DNA of 64,000 nucleotides from Phorcus lineatus (GCA_921293015.1 OV121084.1:25978946-26042945), one strand, 5' to 3'. Numbered from the stretch's first letter, positions 45,691 through 56,358 are shown. The notes: a model not told the origin generated them from the letters alone. Numbers and translations: made by a program.

Positions 45691-45739
45691 TAATATTTGT
45701 ATTTCAAATTTGGCATGATTATGTGTAGGTTTACCGGCC

Positions 45740-48700
45740 GACAGTGGCCGTTATAAACTCCTTGATACATATCTAGTGAACAGCATTCATAGATATGTTA
45801 ACGTTGTTCTTTCAAACAGTGTATATAAACCGGTAAATATAAGCTTTCACCTTGAACTTTTAAACATCTTGTTCCACGTTGGGAATAATTCGGTCATGCT
45901 TTACGACAGTGGCAGATGGTCCATTCAGTATGTTGAACGTGTCCGAGTTGCTTTTGTTAGCAGTAGCTTGTACATTTCAGTGTGTTTCACAACAATGCAC
46001 GTGCAGCTAAACTAAATCGTTCTTAACTGTAGTGGTAGCTTGTACATTTCATCATTTTGCACGTGCGGCTAAACACTAGAGTCTGCTTCTAGTCAGTTGT
46101 TACAACGACTTGATATTAATGATACGAAGAGGCTTCACAGCGCATCTCTCCCCCACAGAGGTAGCTCCCTCATTAATTCATACACAACCTCTGTCCTAAC
46201 AGAACTATTCGGAGGGTTACCCTTCCGGCAAAATGTTGAAACATAAACTACCTTGCAATATTCTAGTATATGAAAATACCGCATGCATGGATAATATATT
46301 TGATGTTAGCGAAGCCTATGCATTGATGCAGTCACTGAATAAGGCCAATGTGTTCTGTAAAGAAGAGTCAAAGTGTAGAGAGCATATCCGAATAAAGTTT
46401 AGCTTTCCGAAAATATCCGGATATAACTGAGACGATTTGAATGATAAACGGCGTCGCTGATTGCACAATAACTTTAATTGCGCCCAATTTGGCTTCTACA
46501 TTTCTGGACCGAGAAACGCTCGAATTAGGGCAGAGGTTGTAAAAGAATTTATGACGGAGATACCTCCGTTGGGAGAGAATGACATCTCAGGTGCACTTGG
46601 ATGTTTAAAATAAGAACCATGGCGTTTTAACGTCATTCCGTTTGAGGTTTTATTTGGGGTTTAGTCAATGAGTAAACTAGCTATAACTTTGCCAAATGTA
46701 ACAAGGCGCATTTGAAACATGTATACCTTGGCCTAAAAGTATTTTTATTCAAGATAAAAAGCATTGTGTACTCTAGAGTTCACCTCACTAGAAGAACTCT
46801 GTTTAAAGCTAAACTCATCGGGGAACTGCAATTACGAAACAAATTTTATATGAATGATGGCGGTAAACTTGGCATTCAAAGTGCCAAAACCCTAAATTTG
46901 AGTTTTTAAACTTGTTATAATTAAATGTCCTCTCATTTTGGATAAAAATGCAAAAAGGTGAAAATCACGTGACCCGGCTAGTGGTGCATAGTCACGTGAC
47001 GCAGAAGTCATCGCTCGTAATCGATGATGACCATAGCGGGAAAAACACATAGAAACCACCAAAAGTCACACCACAAAATGTGCGTTACCTACCTGAGAAT
47101 TGACAAAAAACTGTCCTTTGATAGCAGTCTTGGAAGAACATCCATGAATTTTAATTGGCTTTTTGTTTTCACATTGCAGAAAGAATGAGGCAATTTTGGA
47201 CAAGCCAAAAACAGCACAACCAATGATATTTTTCTACCAAAAGACTGATACTCGCTTGCAATAGACCACCGCCAATGCTCTTTTAAGTGACGTACGTAGT
47301 CTACGTCATTTGCAATAGGTCTGTATTGCGTCTTGCTCGTAATGCCCAGGATACTATGGACAGGTAGAATCAGAGCTATTCGATTGATTAAATGGCTTTC
47401 ACTGACCACTAAACTTTGACAAATGGCTATTGTCGTTAGGCAGGCAAAACATTCAACATTTCAGATTACTAGTGATTATAAAGTTCGTATGACTTGTCAC
47501 TGATTGACCAATTAATCGTTCAAAACACACATGATGGAGCCAAACCACATCCATTTATGAACAAGTGCCGATGAAGGTTTAACGTGAATAATGAACCAAT
47601 CATATGATGGGCATATTCGGGTCTTACGTTTAACAAAAAAGAATTTTTAGTTAAAAAAGGATCAAAATTAATGTCAGAAATCTTTTACGACTCCCTACAA
47701 TCTTTGAATTTATAAAGCCCAAACTTGGTTATGCCAATGGAAATTTCCATTGGTTCAGTGTTTAGGAGATTGGTATATTTATGAGGCTTACTTTACCTCA
47801 CACTTCTTACGGTCAAATATTGTTCAAAAGAATTATTGCAATTTATTTTAACTTTCCTTGCCGATGAAATTACTTGCTCCTGGGTTACCCAACGTGAAAG
47901 TGACCTACATTGTAATTAATTCATGATAAGGAGATATATGCAATTATATTTCATACATGACATTAAATGGTATATCACATGACATACTCATTATATAGAT
48001 GTACAAAACATCTGTGGCATGAATTGTTTATTTATTTTCCATTAAATCCAGTCTAATAAACAGAAATAATGCTTTAAATGATAGAAATGGCAGTTATTGG
48101 TCGTTGTAATTCAGTTTCTGTGGCATTCGATTTGAAAGTTAATGAACTGACCCAATTTAATGGACAATGGTTTCTGACACATCCATTAAAGCAATTGACA
48201 CACACACACACACCAATATTTCGTAAAAGTAAATCATGCATTAATAGTGCATATTTCCAAACATTCTCAACGATCCGCACTTATGTTATCTACCATATAA
48301 ATTATTTGGGACAACAATTATCGTTTAGGTTATAAAGTTCATACTAAAAAACGGGGAGGAATCAACGCATCGCTGCTTATACTATGTATAGAAATATAGA
48401 GACATTGGCTCTGTAGTTCACTAGTCTCCCGTGACTCAATGCATATTAAGATAGTAGGTTGGTAACATGCAATGAACCGTTACCAAAAACACAATAATCA
48501 TAACATTTGGTCTAACTTTGTCACCTCACGATTTCAGTGCTTATCCTCCAAATAGCTTCAATAAGGTACACTTTTTGACTCGGACATATACAAAAATGTC
48601 TGCTTTCAAATCACTAGATACAGTAAAAAAAAAATGAAAATGTTTGAAATATCATTTCAAACTAACAACATTCTTCTTCCACTCCCCTCCTGACAGCACC

Positions 48701-48940
48701 TCCCTGCATAAGTCTAATGTTCAACTCGCCAACCTTCAATCCGCATAATTATGCAATAAGAATCGAACGTACTGGTAGGGACTTGGTAAGCTCAAGCGAA
48801 GTGAAAATGCAGGGCTAGCTGTCTAACTCAATGAGTTGATACTGGGAAGTTGATTTTATGTTCATAGATTGCTAATCAAAAGGGGTATGAATTTTGTTCA
48901 TATGGACATTTTATGATCACAAAACAAAGCGAAAAAACAT
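45740..48940. other. Intergenic region without recognised gene
   Basis: I see no supported gene here. Present are two near copies of GTAGCTTGTACATTTCA followed by GCACGTGC(A/G)GCTAAAC (45963-46074), two E-box palindromes (CACGTGAC at 46966-46973 and GTCACGTGAC at 46991-47000), and a short CA run near 48200. A 106-codon - strand ORF (47409-47089) ends at a donor-like CAG|GTAGGT but has no recognised homology. Confidence 0.4.
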
Positions 48941-48948
48941 AAATGGTC

Positions 48949-48954
48949 TTTATT
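48949..48954 (-). terminator. Poly(A) signal of the 122-aa protein gene
   Basis: TTTATT on the + strand is AATAAA on the - strand, 364 bases after the stop codon of the small basic protein gene. It is the first canonical hexamer I noticed downstream. Confidence 0.5.
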
Positions 48955-49317
48955 ACAATGTTGTACATGACTGAAAGTATAATTACGGATGAAATACAGC
49001 AATTCCCTGTCGGCTACAATGAAGTCTAATAATAAGGAGTAAAATTAAAGAGTAAAAGTATGAACATGTCAACACATAAAAACTTACAAATATTGTAAAT
49101 TTGCTTATTTAGAAAATAGGTAGGAAAAGTCCTGCGTCTCTCTTCATTCACTCATTCTATAATTTAAAAAAACCTATTCATTCATACATGATGAATATAT
49201 TCAATTGGCATCAAGCAAAAGTTCATATAAAAATATAGTTAACAGAAATTAATCTCTGTGGTCTACAGAAATTGATCTTTGGAATAGGCATTGCATCGAG
49301 GTATATAAATGCATCGA

Positions 49318-50869
49318 CTAAGGTCTGGCTCCGTACACCGATGTTGTGTGTGCGGAGTTCTGTCGGATGACGGGACCAAAGGCCATCGCCATTCCGTTTG
49401 CGACAGGCGAGAGACCTGCAAATCCGCGCCGGAACCACTTCCACGATGTGCGCACGATTCTCCGGAAGCGTTTTCGTATCTGTGGAGTAAAAAAATGGTC
49501 AAGTATAATACATTAGGGTGAATGCTTCAATGTTGGAGAAGCTTAATCTTTTTTTTTTTTGGAGTTAAATTTCAGATTTTCAGTATATTTTAGGGCGTGG
49601 CACCTCTAACCCTTTTAACGGGTCAAATCTGCATTTAATAATCCCTACTGACCTGATAAGCTTAGATCCTGCTTATATAAAAAAGGAAACAACAATGTTG
49701 GATCTTCTTAAATGTCTAGATAAAAGTCGATAATAACAGATTGCTGCCATAACCAGAATTTAGCCAACATTCGAGGATTCGATAAGATAAGCCATAAACA
49801 CTTTAGCTCACAGAGGCATTTATAATGTTCAGTAAGGTTGGGACAAACGTCTAAAGTATTAGGAACTGTTGATGTCTCCTATACGGATTTGGCTTTGAAC
49901 ATATTTAGGCCTACCTAGAATCCCTATTTGTCAAGCTATTTTTCACAATGTTCATTTCTTACGCCGCTAATTTCTGAGGAAGAAATACAAATCGGTTTAA
50001 AAGGTTAGTCCTATTTCACCTCTATCACAAACTTGCACATTCTCACTCAAGGGACTTCCTCAGAAGTTCTTAATAGCATTATTAGCAGCTAGAAATATGA
50101 AACTCACTAGACATTCAACCACACCTTTACATGGCCTCAAAGACCTGATGAGCTAAACATCACATTTTCAGATCATATTTCCCATTCTTATCCTCACTGC
50201 ACCAGTCATATAAACATGCCATTCACTATTGTCTATTCGTTTCGCGTAATACTTATGTCTATGAAATTTACGACTTCCTTCCATCAAATAACAAAAGTCG
50301 GAACTACTACATAAATGTACTGGAATACGTAAGTCAAATTCACGGATGTAAATTTCTTTGACATGAAGGGCATGTGGTTCGAAGTGTAAATTCTAGCAAC
50401 CATTACCCCCTAAGAATCAATCATCATTCACTTGGTAAAGTTGTAAAACAGTATACGCTCTAAAGCAATATGTCACTTACTAAAAATATTGACATCAGCC
50501 TGTTGACTCGTTCTCGCTCGAGAACTACGAACATTAAGACCTTCGTTTCAGTTTTATAGTACCAAATGGTATATATACATAGTAACTCAACTAACATATA
50601 CTCTTTGTTGTATATTTCATTGCAATATATACAGTAACTGACAATGTTTATACAACTGATACCTTCTTATTTCTTCTCTTCTTCTTCTCCTTCTTCTCCT
50701 GTTTAATGATCTGTCGGGTGGGACTGTCCTCAACATGGGCCAACAGAGGTCGAACTGAGTCACACCCGTCCGTTTCACTGTCCGTCCACTCTTCCTCCTG
50801 TCCCCCAGCCCCGGGGGTGGATACGGAGACAGGGGGGTCAGGCGTCAGAGGGCTAGGCTCCGACTTCAT
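49318..50869 (-). CDS. Two-exon gene for a small basic protein of unknown function, 122 aa
   Basis: The exons are 50869-50663 (69 codons) and 49479-49318 (53 codons plus TAG), joined in phase 0 with a good donor (AAG|GTATCA) and acceptor (TTTACTCCACAG). The first half is acidic and Ser/Pro-rich (EPSPLTPDPPVSVSTPG, EEEWTDSETDGCDS). A very basic block follows (KKEKKKRRNKKIRKRFRRIV) and then a small, hydrophobic, Gly/Ala-rich segment (FRRGFAGLSPVANGMAMAFG). This acidic, basic, then membrane-active order faintly recalls vertebrate C1orf115-type proteins, but the likeness is weak. A nuclear localisation signal or membrane-surface binding are both possible readings. A - strand poly(A) signal lies at 48954-48949. 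Additional 5' exons cannot be excluded. Confidence 0.65.
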
Positions 50870-51360
50870 AATGAACTCTTTTCAGCATACTCTCACAATG
50901 TCTGTCTTTCGTCGACACACGATTAGAGTTAGGCTATACACCTATTCTTCTCCGATGATTTGAACACAACGCTGGGAGTATAAGTCAATAAAGACTTCGA
51001 CATTACCTCATATCTATTGGATTTCTTCTCATTGAAGTACATATCCTGTTCTTTAGTTCCGAAGATGCATTGTTCTGTCACATCAAGAAGGACACACCAT
51101 TGTGTAACTCAATTAAGGCTATCCTTGTCATATGCGACACAGCAGTGACAGTCGACCTACATTCTCGTGCGTCCAGTGTCACTCCTCTGTAAAGGCCTGT
51201 GTGTTTATCTATCTGTGGCTTGGTATACTCTAGCTGTTTGATAATACCTTGATCACGTGACTCAGTAGTACACTTGCACGGCGCATATGTTGCCCCAATT
51301 CTGGCGGTGGAGGGGTGGCGTTCCGCTCTGTTGCATCACGTGACTATTGACGAATAGCTA
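50870..51360 (-). promoter_or_regulatory. Upstream region of the 122-aa gene with two CACGTGAC boxes
   Basis: Two ATCACGTGACT-like sequences (around 51254 and 51346) flank a GC-rich patch with GGCGGTGGAGGGG. Such E-box pairs bind USF/TFE/MITF-type factors in animals. The position upstream of the - strand gene suggests a promoter. No other gene is seen here. Confidence 0.4.
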
Positions 51361-52410
51361 TCGAAATAAGGATGACTGAAACATACAACAGAAAAATCCT
51401 GTATTTCCCGAATACTATAGAAATGGACAAAATATATTAAGTTCATTTCACAATTATAGAGAGGGGGAAATGTTTTTCGAATTTTCGTGTGCAAATAATG
51501 TCTTCAGCTGATGCCTCTCAGATGATGAGGTATTGACTGGCTATCTAACTGAGTGAATGTATATTTGAATTAACAATTCCAATAGTGTTTATGGGGCTAC
51601 AGGTGGGTCATTCCAGCTCAATTCGACCAAAGCCTCCCAGTTGATGTCGCCGATTTCTTTCATTTTCACACCAACCAAAGTACGTTTATAAGTCATTACA
51701 AAAACAAAATATTGTTTGCAAATTCGCATTGATTTTGCTGTAAGGGTTGTTTAATTATGACACGTAACGCAATTCTATGAAATACACCACTTGCAGAAAA
51801 ATGTTCGCTAAAAAATAAATTTTTGCTGCTCATTGTTATTTTTTTGTTTATAGATTGTTAATATAATTCCAAATTTGCATACGTTTACATTTTGCAGATA
51901 TCTAAGAAATCCCCTTAGTTACGCAAATTTCAAATTCGGTAAAATTTTAAGCGATTTCAGGATATGGTCAATTTTCTATAAGCTGTATCAACGAGATTTG
52001 ATAGCTTGAGTGATAATAATTTGTATGAAGGATAAAAATATTAATCGGAAAGTCCAGAACTTCAATCATACATAATTTCACCTATCCGTATTTAGTTTGA
52101 ATAAATTTAAACATACCTACCCTCGGCAAAAAAACGGAAATTCTACCATATTCAAAAGTCTCTATACAAAAAGGCGCACCTTGCACAGTAATGAAATTTG
52201 GACAGTTTATTCTTCATCATATGAACGCTAAAATATCCAAAAATCACGAGGGTAAAATGTCTAGTTTTCAAGAAATAAATGTTTTTATATATTGCCTATT
52301 AAAACATAAGTAGAGATTTTAAGGATGTTTCATATCGAACAGTCTGTCCAACATAACTTTTCTTCGTAAGAAAAAGGATATATAGAAGTGGTCCTGGAAC
52401 AATACAATTT
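51361..52410. other. AT-rich region, possible left part of a transposable element
   Basis: No ORF of note is present. A segment near 52170 (CAAAAAGGCGCACCTTGCA) is inversely similar to one near 54865 (GCAGGTGCGCCTTTTTC). These could be diverged inverted ends of the element described at 52411-54165. Confidence 0.3.
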
Positions 52411-52587
52411 ACTATGTTGGTATCAAATGAAACGATGGGGGACAATGTCCGCGAAGCAGTAACGTTCGCGCGAATGTTTCTGCCACTTATGAATTTCCAT
52501 ATACATATTTCACGCCTGTGGCCAGGCATGAAGGAGTTTGTTAGTGTTCGTATTGATGGTGAAAAGGTTCACAAACAGAAAAGATTA

Positions 52588-52703
52588 CTCTTAGGAAAGC
52601 TTAGAGAACTGTATGTTTCTTTCAAAGAAGAGACCAGCAACCTCTAAAAAATTTAATTTTCAGTTTTGTGAATTGAGACCAAAATGGTGGATATCTCTGC
52701 TGG
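52588..52703 (+). repeat. Left 116-bp direct repeat flanking the LINE fragment
   Basis: It contains GAACTGTATGTTTCTTTCAA and GAAGAGACCAGCAACCTCTA. Its partner is 53190-53305, which is of equal length and differs at several bases. The repeats look like an unusually long target-site duplication, or like a duplication of the host element around the insert. Confidence 0.85.
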
Positions 52704-53189
52704 GTTTTTTTTTATTTTCCATATTTTATAATACAGGCAAACAAAAGGTATTGACAATGACACGGTTATACAGATAAAATATTATACAATAGGCAATGAC
52801 AAAAGTGTGCTTATGGTAATATATAATAGACTGTTGTGTTTTCTTTACAAGTAACAGATGTAGAGTTGACCAGTATTCAAAAAAAAATGTGTTCAGTGCC
52901 CGATGATAGGAACACGTATCTTGAGCTATCGTAATATCGAACAATTTCTTTCTTTAAGTAATCAATCTTCGGACAGAAGTTATTCATGCTACACCTATAG
53001 ATATACTGTTTGACTGCATTAACAGGATTATTGTTTTTTCCCTTCATTCCCAGAATAATTGTTTTGTTTGTAAATTCTAATTTTAACTGCACTGAATTCA
53101 ACCATGATTCCATATCTTTCCATAGTCTTAAGATGGGTTCACATTCCCATAATACATGGTTTATTGTTTCTATATCTTTTTTGCAAAAA
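52704..53189 (-). mobile_element. 5'-truncated LINE (non-LTR retrotransposon) fragment
   Basis: The - strand ORF from about 53242 contains FCKKDIETINHVLWECEPIL, the CxxxxETxxHxxxxC pattern found after the reverse transcriptase domain in L1/Jockey-type elements. A T-rich stretch at 52704-52720 is a poly(A) tail on the - strand. The piece is flanked by 116-bp direct repeats and splits the transposon-like pseudogene. Confidence 0.75.
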
Positions 53190-53305
53190 CTCTCAGGAAA
53201 GCTCAGAGAACTGTATGTTTCTTTCAAAGAAGAGACCAGCAACCTCTACAAAATTTAATTTTGAAAGTTTTGTGAATTGAGACCAAAATGGTGTATCTCT
53301 GCTGG
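53190..53305 (+). repeat. Right 116-bp direct repeat flanking the LINE fragment
   Basis: This is the partner of 52588-52703. Here the host reading frame stays open (NLYKI) where the left copy has a stop, so the right copy looks closer to the original. Confidence 0.85.
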
Positions 53306-54349
53306 TGCTCCTGGTACACATTCAGTGTCAGATACATCAAAATGTTAAACTAATGCTCGCTGCATTGCCTGGGTTGAAATTGAATATTCAGGAACTTTTA
53401 CAGAGGGTTGTATGCAACGTCCAGGCACAAGAATGCATGTTATGTCGCTGTGATAACTGGAATAGATGTACTGAAAATCGTTATCGAGTCACATCTCCAG
53501 GATGAGGGTCTAGATACAGAGGATGAAATTTCATATAAAGTTTGGGTACATACAGATAGAACAAACCTTATCACAACATCCTCAAGTCCTCAAGACTTTG
53601 TTGATGTCCTCTTGTACAAACTTGACGATTTGACAGTTCACCATTTCACTGCAAAATCTCACTCGGCCTTCTTGCCAAGATTCAAAGACCAGTTAGATGA
53701 TGAGACTGCAATAATTATTCTTAATTTTGCGGAGAACTATTCTTTTGTAGTACAAGACGCAGTCCAGGGTTTCCACTGGGAAAATTCCCAAGCCACTGTT
53801 CACCCATTAGTGGTTTACTACAGACAGGGAAACGAATCCGGGGGTTTAAACGGTCATATACTTTAGTGATGGTGCAGCAAGTCAATATAAAAACTACAAA
53901 AATTTGTCAATCTCTGTTCTCACGAAGAGGACTTTGGACTAAAAGCAGAGTGGCATTTCTTTGCAACTAGTCATGGCAAAAATGCTTGTGACGGGATAGG
54001 AGGGGACAAGCAAAAGCCAGTCTTCAAGCGACTTTCCAGAACCAAATCACAACTCCAAAACAACTGTTTGATTGGGCAGTGATTGTCATTCTTGCTGCAA
54101 AAATTTTGTTCGTGAAAAAAGAAGAGATCGAATCGGAAATTGAAAACCAAGACTTGCGCTTTTTTTGCCCAACTGTTCCCGGGACAAGAATTCACCATTC
54201 ATTCATTCCAAAAAGTGCAACAAAACTGGCCATAAAACGTGTGTTACAAAGCAATATATCAACAACAGTAACGTTAAGAAAGAAGGAACAGGGGGAAATG
54301 AAGATAACACCAGGATTACGTGATCGGTCATGATTGAACAATTGGAAAC

Positions 54350-55290
54350 GTTAATATCTGTATATGATGACAATCAAGACATGATCATTGATGTTCTGAT
54401 TCCAAGTAGAATCGAGCCCCAAACGTTAAAGACGCCAAGACGAAAGGCAAAGGTGACACTGCCTTTTGATCATATTAGCAGCTTGATGTTGACATCAGAC
54501 TGAGGTACTACAAGCTTTCTCCGGAGAGCTACAGGTCAATTTGCCAAAAATGTAAAGAGTTTGCTCTCGAGCATTTCGGTAGCAAATAACTTAAAATAAA
54601 ATATCTAAAAGGTAAGTTGATCCCCAAGGAATTTTAGATAAAGTGAATTGTCATGAATTAACTGATTATAACAACCTCCTGAATATCTCAAACATAGAGA
54701 TGTCAAATCAATGTGAAGCGTCGGTAAAATCATCTGAGGGTTGCTTTAGTAAATCACTTGCAGAAGGTTAACGGAAAATTGTACCTCCGCCAAACTTTCA
54801 TTTTTCGTAGTGTATACTATGGGATACATGTGTGCAAAAAATGAAGCCTCTGGCAGGTGCGCCTTTTTCTATAGCCAGCTTAAAACATAGGGCATTTTTG
54901 ACATTTTTCCGAACAGTGGGTAGATATAAGGCAGCTATTATAACACAAGAACAAAATATATTGTCAAGGCCGTATTAAATGCTTCCTATTATACAGTCAT
55001 GAAGCAAGACTAGATTTGAATGAATGATTCCTAAAATATATCAAAAGAAACACCATCCACTTCTACCATTTCAAAGCAACAAACTGCCTTGAGAAAAGAA
55101 ATAATACTAAAATAACCCTTAAACTAATTTATTTTAAAAAATCTTGATTGGGCAGAAAATGCTTCCAATTTTGAAAAAAAAAACAATTATGTGTTAGCAT
55201 AGACCCTATGTGAATTGAATGAAATAGTGCTTTATGTTATAAAGTTTATTTATATGTTATTATCATCCATCGATGTTACGGATATTAAGC
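54350..55290. other. Non-coding region between transposon debris and tandem array
   Basis: This is AT-rich DNA without a supported gene. A short open stretch around 54355-54500 (DNQDMIIDVLIPSRIE) could be the tail of the degenerate transposon. Nothing else is recognised. Confidence 0.3.
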
Positions 55291-55336
55291 CAAAGTTACG
55301 GATATTAAGCCGTTGTTCTAAAATGAAAGTACTATG

Positions 55337-55480
55337 TTTGGCGCCGCTACAGTGATAGCATTGGAGGCTACCGTAGGTACGCGCATGCGTGACGTCGCTA
55401 TGGTCACGACGTCATTTATCTGTTGATGTCACAGACGATGTAGCCAGTCTCCGGCGAAGCGCCGCCGGAGACGGACGTAT
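55337..55480 (+). promoter_or_regulatory. GC-rich island of array unit 1: E2F-, NRF1- and CRE-like sites plus hairpin
   Basis: Sites in order are TTTGGCGCC (E2F-like, 55337-55345), GCGCATGCGT (NRF1-like, 55381-55390), TGACGTCG (55390-55397) and CGACGTCA (55407-55414), two CRE/ATF half-palindromes facing each other. A perfect 9-bp inverted repeat follows: GTCTCCGGC at 55447-55455 and GCCGGAGAC at 55464-55472 around an 8-base loop. The same island recurs every 1,365 bp. It lies 430-570 bp upstream of the TATA box, so it may act as an enhancer or as the promoter of another transcript. Factor names are inferred from consensus only. Confidence 0.55.
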
Positions 55481-55907
55481 TTAGGGGAGAGGCCGCCCGC
55501 GCGGTTTTGGGCTTATTTGCCGAATTTCCTGACTTCAGATGATTTAATTTACCGTTCGTCAATGCATTCCTTCTTGACGCAAATAATCACAATCACATAT
55601 ACAGTTTTCCCACATTAATCTAAGTAAACGGATATTAAGCCGCTGTTCTAAAATGCAAGTTTTGTAAGTCTATATACTTGTGAAAACAGAACCATTTACA
55701 ACCGCATTTGTGCCAATCAGTTTTCAATCAGTGTCAGTTATCAAGTGTGTTACAATCTCCTATCACTCAGTTATCAAAACACAGCCGTGGCGGTTCTGCT
55801 TATCACTGTGCCATGTTAGAGTGATTAGATTATTGTCAGGATTCAATTATCTCCAATACACTCCACATATCTGGCATGAACAATGAGAAGAACATGTCAT
55901 TCGTATG

Positions 55908-55913
55908 TATAAA
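55908..55913 (+). promoter_or_regulatory. TATA box of array gene copy 1
   Basis: TATAAA here overlaps the A of an in-frame upstream ATG at 55913. With transcription starting about 25-31 bases downstream (about 55938-55944), that ATG is outside the mRNA. This leaves the ATG at 55997 (AACATGG, good initiation context) as the start after a 5' UTR of about 55 bases. The same box recurs at +1,365-bp steps: 57273, 58638, 60003, 61368 and 62733. Confidence 0.7.
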
Positions 55914-55996
55914 TGCAGAGACGATTTCGATGGAGGACATTATCTACCCTAGCTTTCTCCAGCAAACCTGTATTTAGAGATTCGTGCCGATTCAAC

Positions 55997-56302
55997 ATGG
56001 AAAAAGTTCAAATGTACGCAGAATTGACTCAGACAGAAACACGTTTCAAACGGGCCTGTGAACAAGTAGTTCTCCTGAATGACAAGCTTGAAGGTCTCCA
56101 ACGCCGATATGACAAAGCAAGACAAGAGAATCATCGTTCATTTCGCTACAACCTCCGCCTGAAGATGGCATCTGTTGAAGGCGTACGCAATGCTTACTAT
56201 GAATACGCTTGTGAAAAGGCAGAGAGGATTGCCGAGTTGAGGTACTATGTATCTGAAGAAGCCCAGTCCGACTCCGAAGGTGAAGACAGCATGGTGTACT
56301 AA
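55997..56302 (+). CDS. Array gene copy 1: 101-aa coiled-coil protein with acidic tail, unknown function
   Basis: The ORF is intronless. The start was chosen at 55997 because the TATA box excludes the ATG at 55913, which would give 129 aa. The protein is highly charged and helical: residues about 5-50 show heptad-like spacing (RACEQVVLLNDKLEGLQRR). A conserved-looking core follows (SFRYNLRLKMASVEGVRNAY), then EYACEKAERIAELRYYV and an acidic tail with likely CK2 sites (SDSEGEDSMVY). It has no signal peptide or membrane segment, and it is not a histone fold by sequence. I do not recognise the family with certainty. The 3' UTR carries a histone-like stem-loop, suggesting a non-polyadenylated, replication-linked mRNA; a role in S phase or early cleavage is inference. 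The hydropathy and length would suit a small nuclear or chromatin-associated factor. Confidence 0.8.
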   Translation: MEKVQMYAELTQTETRFKRACEQVVLLNDKLEGLQRRYDKARQENHRSFRYNLRLKMASVEGVRNAYYEYACEKAERIAELRYYVSEEAQSDSEGEDSMVY

Positions 56303-56332
56303 GACAACCATGCAGTCTAACCATTTTACAAC

Positions 56333-56348
56333 AGCCCTTGTCAGGGCT
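56333..56348 (+). terminator. Histone-type 3' stem-loop of array gene copy 1
   Basis: AGCCCT-TGTC-AGGGCT forms a perfect 6-bp stem with a 4-base loop, 30 bases after the stop codon. Against the metazoan histone consensus GGYYCU-UYUN-AGRRCC it differs by one compensated base pair at the stem foot (A-U for G-C) and one loop base (G for Y). The next bases AAACA fit the ANNNA cleavage context. Identical hairpins occur in the other units at 57698, 59063, 60428, 61793 and 63158 (first base). Confidence 0.78.
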
Positions 56349-56358
56349 AAACAAATAT

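Larger units (their letters stand above)
52411..54165 (+). pseudogene. Degenerate transposon-like coding region, uncharacterised family
   Basis: Reading across frameshifts gives ordered blocks: KLRELYVSFKEE, a THSVxCxIHQNVKLML block, NVQAQECMLCRCDN, LNFAENYSFVVQDAVQGFHW, then, in another frame, YFSDGAASQYKN and, in a third, AEWHFFATSHGKNACDGIGG. I recall this set from many repetitive, uncharacterised proteins of invertebrates, which suggests a mobile element with a nuclease-like fold (conserved D/E in FAENYS and YFSDG). I do not know its proper class. It is broken by a stop at 52645-52647, a LINE insertion at about 52704-53189, a frameshift and stop near 53866, and another frameshift near 53915. 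Confidence 0.6.

Noticed and set aside
45776..46430. Two + strand ORFs of 65-79 codons
   Set aside because: No domain, no splice or poly(A) context, and they lie in repeat-rich intergenic DNA.
47089..47409. 106-codon - strand ORF ending at a donor-like site
   Set aside because: No recognised similarity, no partner exon found downstream, and ordinary composition for chance open sequence.
54079..54333. 84-codon + strand ORF
   Set aside because: It follows the degenerate transposon and shows no family signature. Probably part of the debris.
55913..55996. 28-codon N-terminal extension of the array ORF (129 aa version)
   Set aside because: Its ATG overlaps the TATA box, so it should not be in the mRNA.
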